Shown here in pieces: positions 5,516 through 6,583 of a stretch of DNA of 6,583 nt (positions are counted from its first letter, which is position 1; each line of letters opens with the position of its first letter). The stretch covers positions 1 to 6,583 of the forward strand of contig JAKBQK010000566.1 of assembly GCA_021835265.1 (NCBI GenBank), given 5' to 3'. Under the pieces are notes generated by a model that worked only from the letters and a program-made list of their open reading frames with translations, was not told the DNA's origin and did not search any database. The DNA comes from Thermoplasmata archaeon. Lineage in GTDB: Archaea; Thermoplasmatota; Thermoplasmata; Thermoplasmatales; Thermoplasmataceae. The position numbers were made by a program, and so were the translations under genes.

Positions 5516-6583
5516 TTATGCATACGGGGTTTCAGTTATGGATTGAAACAACTCATTATGTGCTTTTGCAACGTTATCCCAGTTATTCTCAATTCTAAGA
5601 CTGTTAAAACTGTTTTGCCGTTCATTATGGGAAAAAAGATGAATGCATTCTTCAATCCCTTCACTGATAGATTCCGGAGTCAACTCCATTAGAACAACGC
5701 CAGTTCTGTATTTTTCGACTGCCTCTTTCACGCCGCTGTTTGAAGATACAACCACCGGTGTCCCACATGCCATTGCTTCCATGGCAGCCATGCCAAATGG
5801 TTCATATCTGCTCGGCAAGACCATTGTATCTGATATCTGAAGGTATGTTCTCTTGAGTTCCTCCGAAACGTAACCTAAACTGGTTACCCTTTCGGAATTG
5901 TTTTGAAATTGACTGTTTCCCAAAATGATGATCCTGTAACTTTTTGGCAACAGTTCAAGGGCTTTGAGTAAGAGGTCCAATCCCTTTCTCTTGTCGTCGC
6001 CTCCAACAAAGAGAACTATCCTTTCGTCCGGTGTTATCCCAAGGCTCTGTCTCATTACATTGATCTGTTCTTCTTCAAGGGGCCTATAAAAATTTGTGTC
6101 TATTCCAGGGAATACTACCCTTGTCTGCCGGTTATCTATTCCAGGAAAATCCTTTAATTCGAAATTCGCGTCAGCAACAACTGCCTTAGTGTTTTTAACC
6201 CCATAATTTTCATATCTATCTCCAAAATGTTTACTCAGAAACAACTTAACGAACCCTGCATTCACTGAGGACAGGGCCTTTGAACTGCTTCCGCAGACTT
6301 TACCAACCGCATTGTAATTCGAGATTATTTTGCCCCCCACGTTGTCACCATGTACCTCAATAATGTCATAGGAGTTTGATGACTGCTTAAGAAATGATCT
6401 TACCTTCCTGTTGTATACGAATTTTGTAACTCTGAAACGAAAAGGGAGCTTGTTAGGGAGTTTCACCCTCAGTCCAATCAGTTGGACGTTGTTGCTTTTG
6501 CTTTCTTTGAGGTCATTGGAACAGTGAAGTATGTGAATTTCATGATTGTAAAGCCTGATGAATGATTCAGACAGGTTTCTGAT
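5516..6583 (-). CDS. Family 4 glycosyltransferase (GT-B fold), 5' end cut by window edge
   Basis: This is a retaining GT4 glycosyltransferase. The frame stays open from the TAA at 5518-5516 to the right edge, giving 355 visible residues with the start outside the window. A GTG at 6466 is in frame, but the 39 residues before it (such as NHEIHILHCSND) look like part of the N-terminal Rossmann domain, so the gene is longer. Numbering from the first visible residue: IIEVHGDNVGG at about 74-84, VFPGIDTNFYRP at 157-168, LFVGGDDKRKGLD at 191-203, and the catalytic E261-PFGMAAM-E269, followed by ACGTPVVV and SNSGVKEAV (about 281-289). The donor-site region reads GGDDKRKG, with K200 kept but Gly at the position where many GT4 enzymes have Arg; similar GxDxKRKG versions occur in WaaG-like enzymes. 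It is the most upstream visible gene of the minus-strand run. Substrate is unknown. Confidence 0.92.
   Translation of the reverse strand: MRNLSESFIRLYNHEIHILHCSNDLKESKSNNVQLIGLRVKLPNKLPFRFRVTKFVYNRKVRSFLKQSSNSYDIIEVHGDNVGGKIISNYNAVGKVCGSSSKALSSVNAGFVKLFLSKHFGDRYENYGVKNTKAVVADANFELKDFPGIDNRQTRVVFPGIDTNFYRPLEEEQINVMRQSLGITPDERIVLFVGGDDKRKGLDLLLKALELLPKSYRIIILGNSQFQNNSERVTSLGYVSEELKRTYLQISDTMVLPSRYEPFGMAAMEAMACGTPVVVSSNSGVKEAVEKYRTGVVLMELTPESISEGIEECIHLFSHNERQNSFNSLRIENNWDNVAKAHNELFQSITETPYA

Noticed and set aside
5132..5840. Plus-strand ORFs at 5132-5323 and 5643-5840
   Set aside because: They are shadows of the GT2 and GT4 genes, whose motifs fill the minus strand at these positions.
6464..6466. 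GTG at 6466 as the start of the GT4 gene at the right edge
   Set aside because: The frame is open through all 39 upstream codons to the edge, and those residues look like the missing N-terminal domain. A 316-residue protein would lack part of that domain.
1..6583. Search for CRISPR repeats, insertion sequences, tRNA or rRNA genes
   Set aside because: No spaced direct repeats, transposase motifs, terminal inverted repeats or RNA gene signatures were seen by eye. Nearly all of the sequence is coding.

Overview
The window is a dense cluster of glycosyltransferase genes, probably from an archaeon. Archaeal signs are short TATA-type elements at leaderless-like distances from start codons, TTG starts, AGGTGG or GAGGAG ribosome binding sites, frequent AGA/AGG and ATA codons, and oligo-T 3' ends. 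The two GT2 paralogues carry an N-terminus (SVIxTAHxR, then VKNFxDxxID) that I associate with glycosyltransferases of wall-less or S-layer thermoacidophiles. Thermoplasmatales is my first guess and Sulfolobales an alternative. This is an impression from memory, not a search result.

Layout: (1) 1-1051, minus: a GT2 enzyme whose 3' end lies beyond the left edge. (2) 1052-1120: a 69-base divergent promoter region whose single AT-rich element could serve both flanking genes. (3) 1121-2269, plus: a GT4-type enzyme with a divergent donor loop, best started at TTG 1121. (4) 2270-2327: a convergent intergenic stretch with an 8-bp hairpin followed by T-rich DNA. (5) 2328-3317, minus: a canonical GT4 enzyme. 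(6) 3442-4356, minus: a GT2 enzyme of the LgtF-like type with a DAD metal motif. It is preceded in the same reading frame by a 14-codon mini-ORF ending in TGA. (7) 4437-5429, minus: a second GT2 enzyme, paralogous to the first gene, starting at TTG. (8) 5516-6583, minus: a GT4 enzyme whose 5' end lies beyond the right edge. No gene-free stretch exceeds about 125 bases.

All six genes encode glycosyltransferases with GT-A (three) or GT-B (three) folds. The likely joint role is stepwise building of a branched surface glycan: an N-glycan on a lipid carrier, a lipoglycan head group, or another exopolysaccharide. No oligosaccharyltransferase, flippase, polymerase or nucleotide-sugar synthesis gene is inside the window, so the final product cannot be named. 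The minus-strand genes at 2328-6583 run in one direction with 80-124-base gaps. Those gaps are long for a tight archaeal operon and suggest some internal promoters.

I found no mobile element, CRISPR array, tRNA, rRNA or prophage gene. The most unusual points are the mini-ORF in frame with the GT2 gene at 3442-4356, the shared divergent promoter, and the altered catalytic and donor loop of the plus-strand GT4 enzyme.
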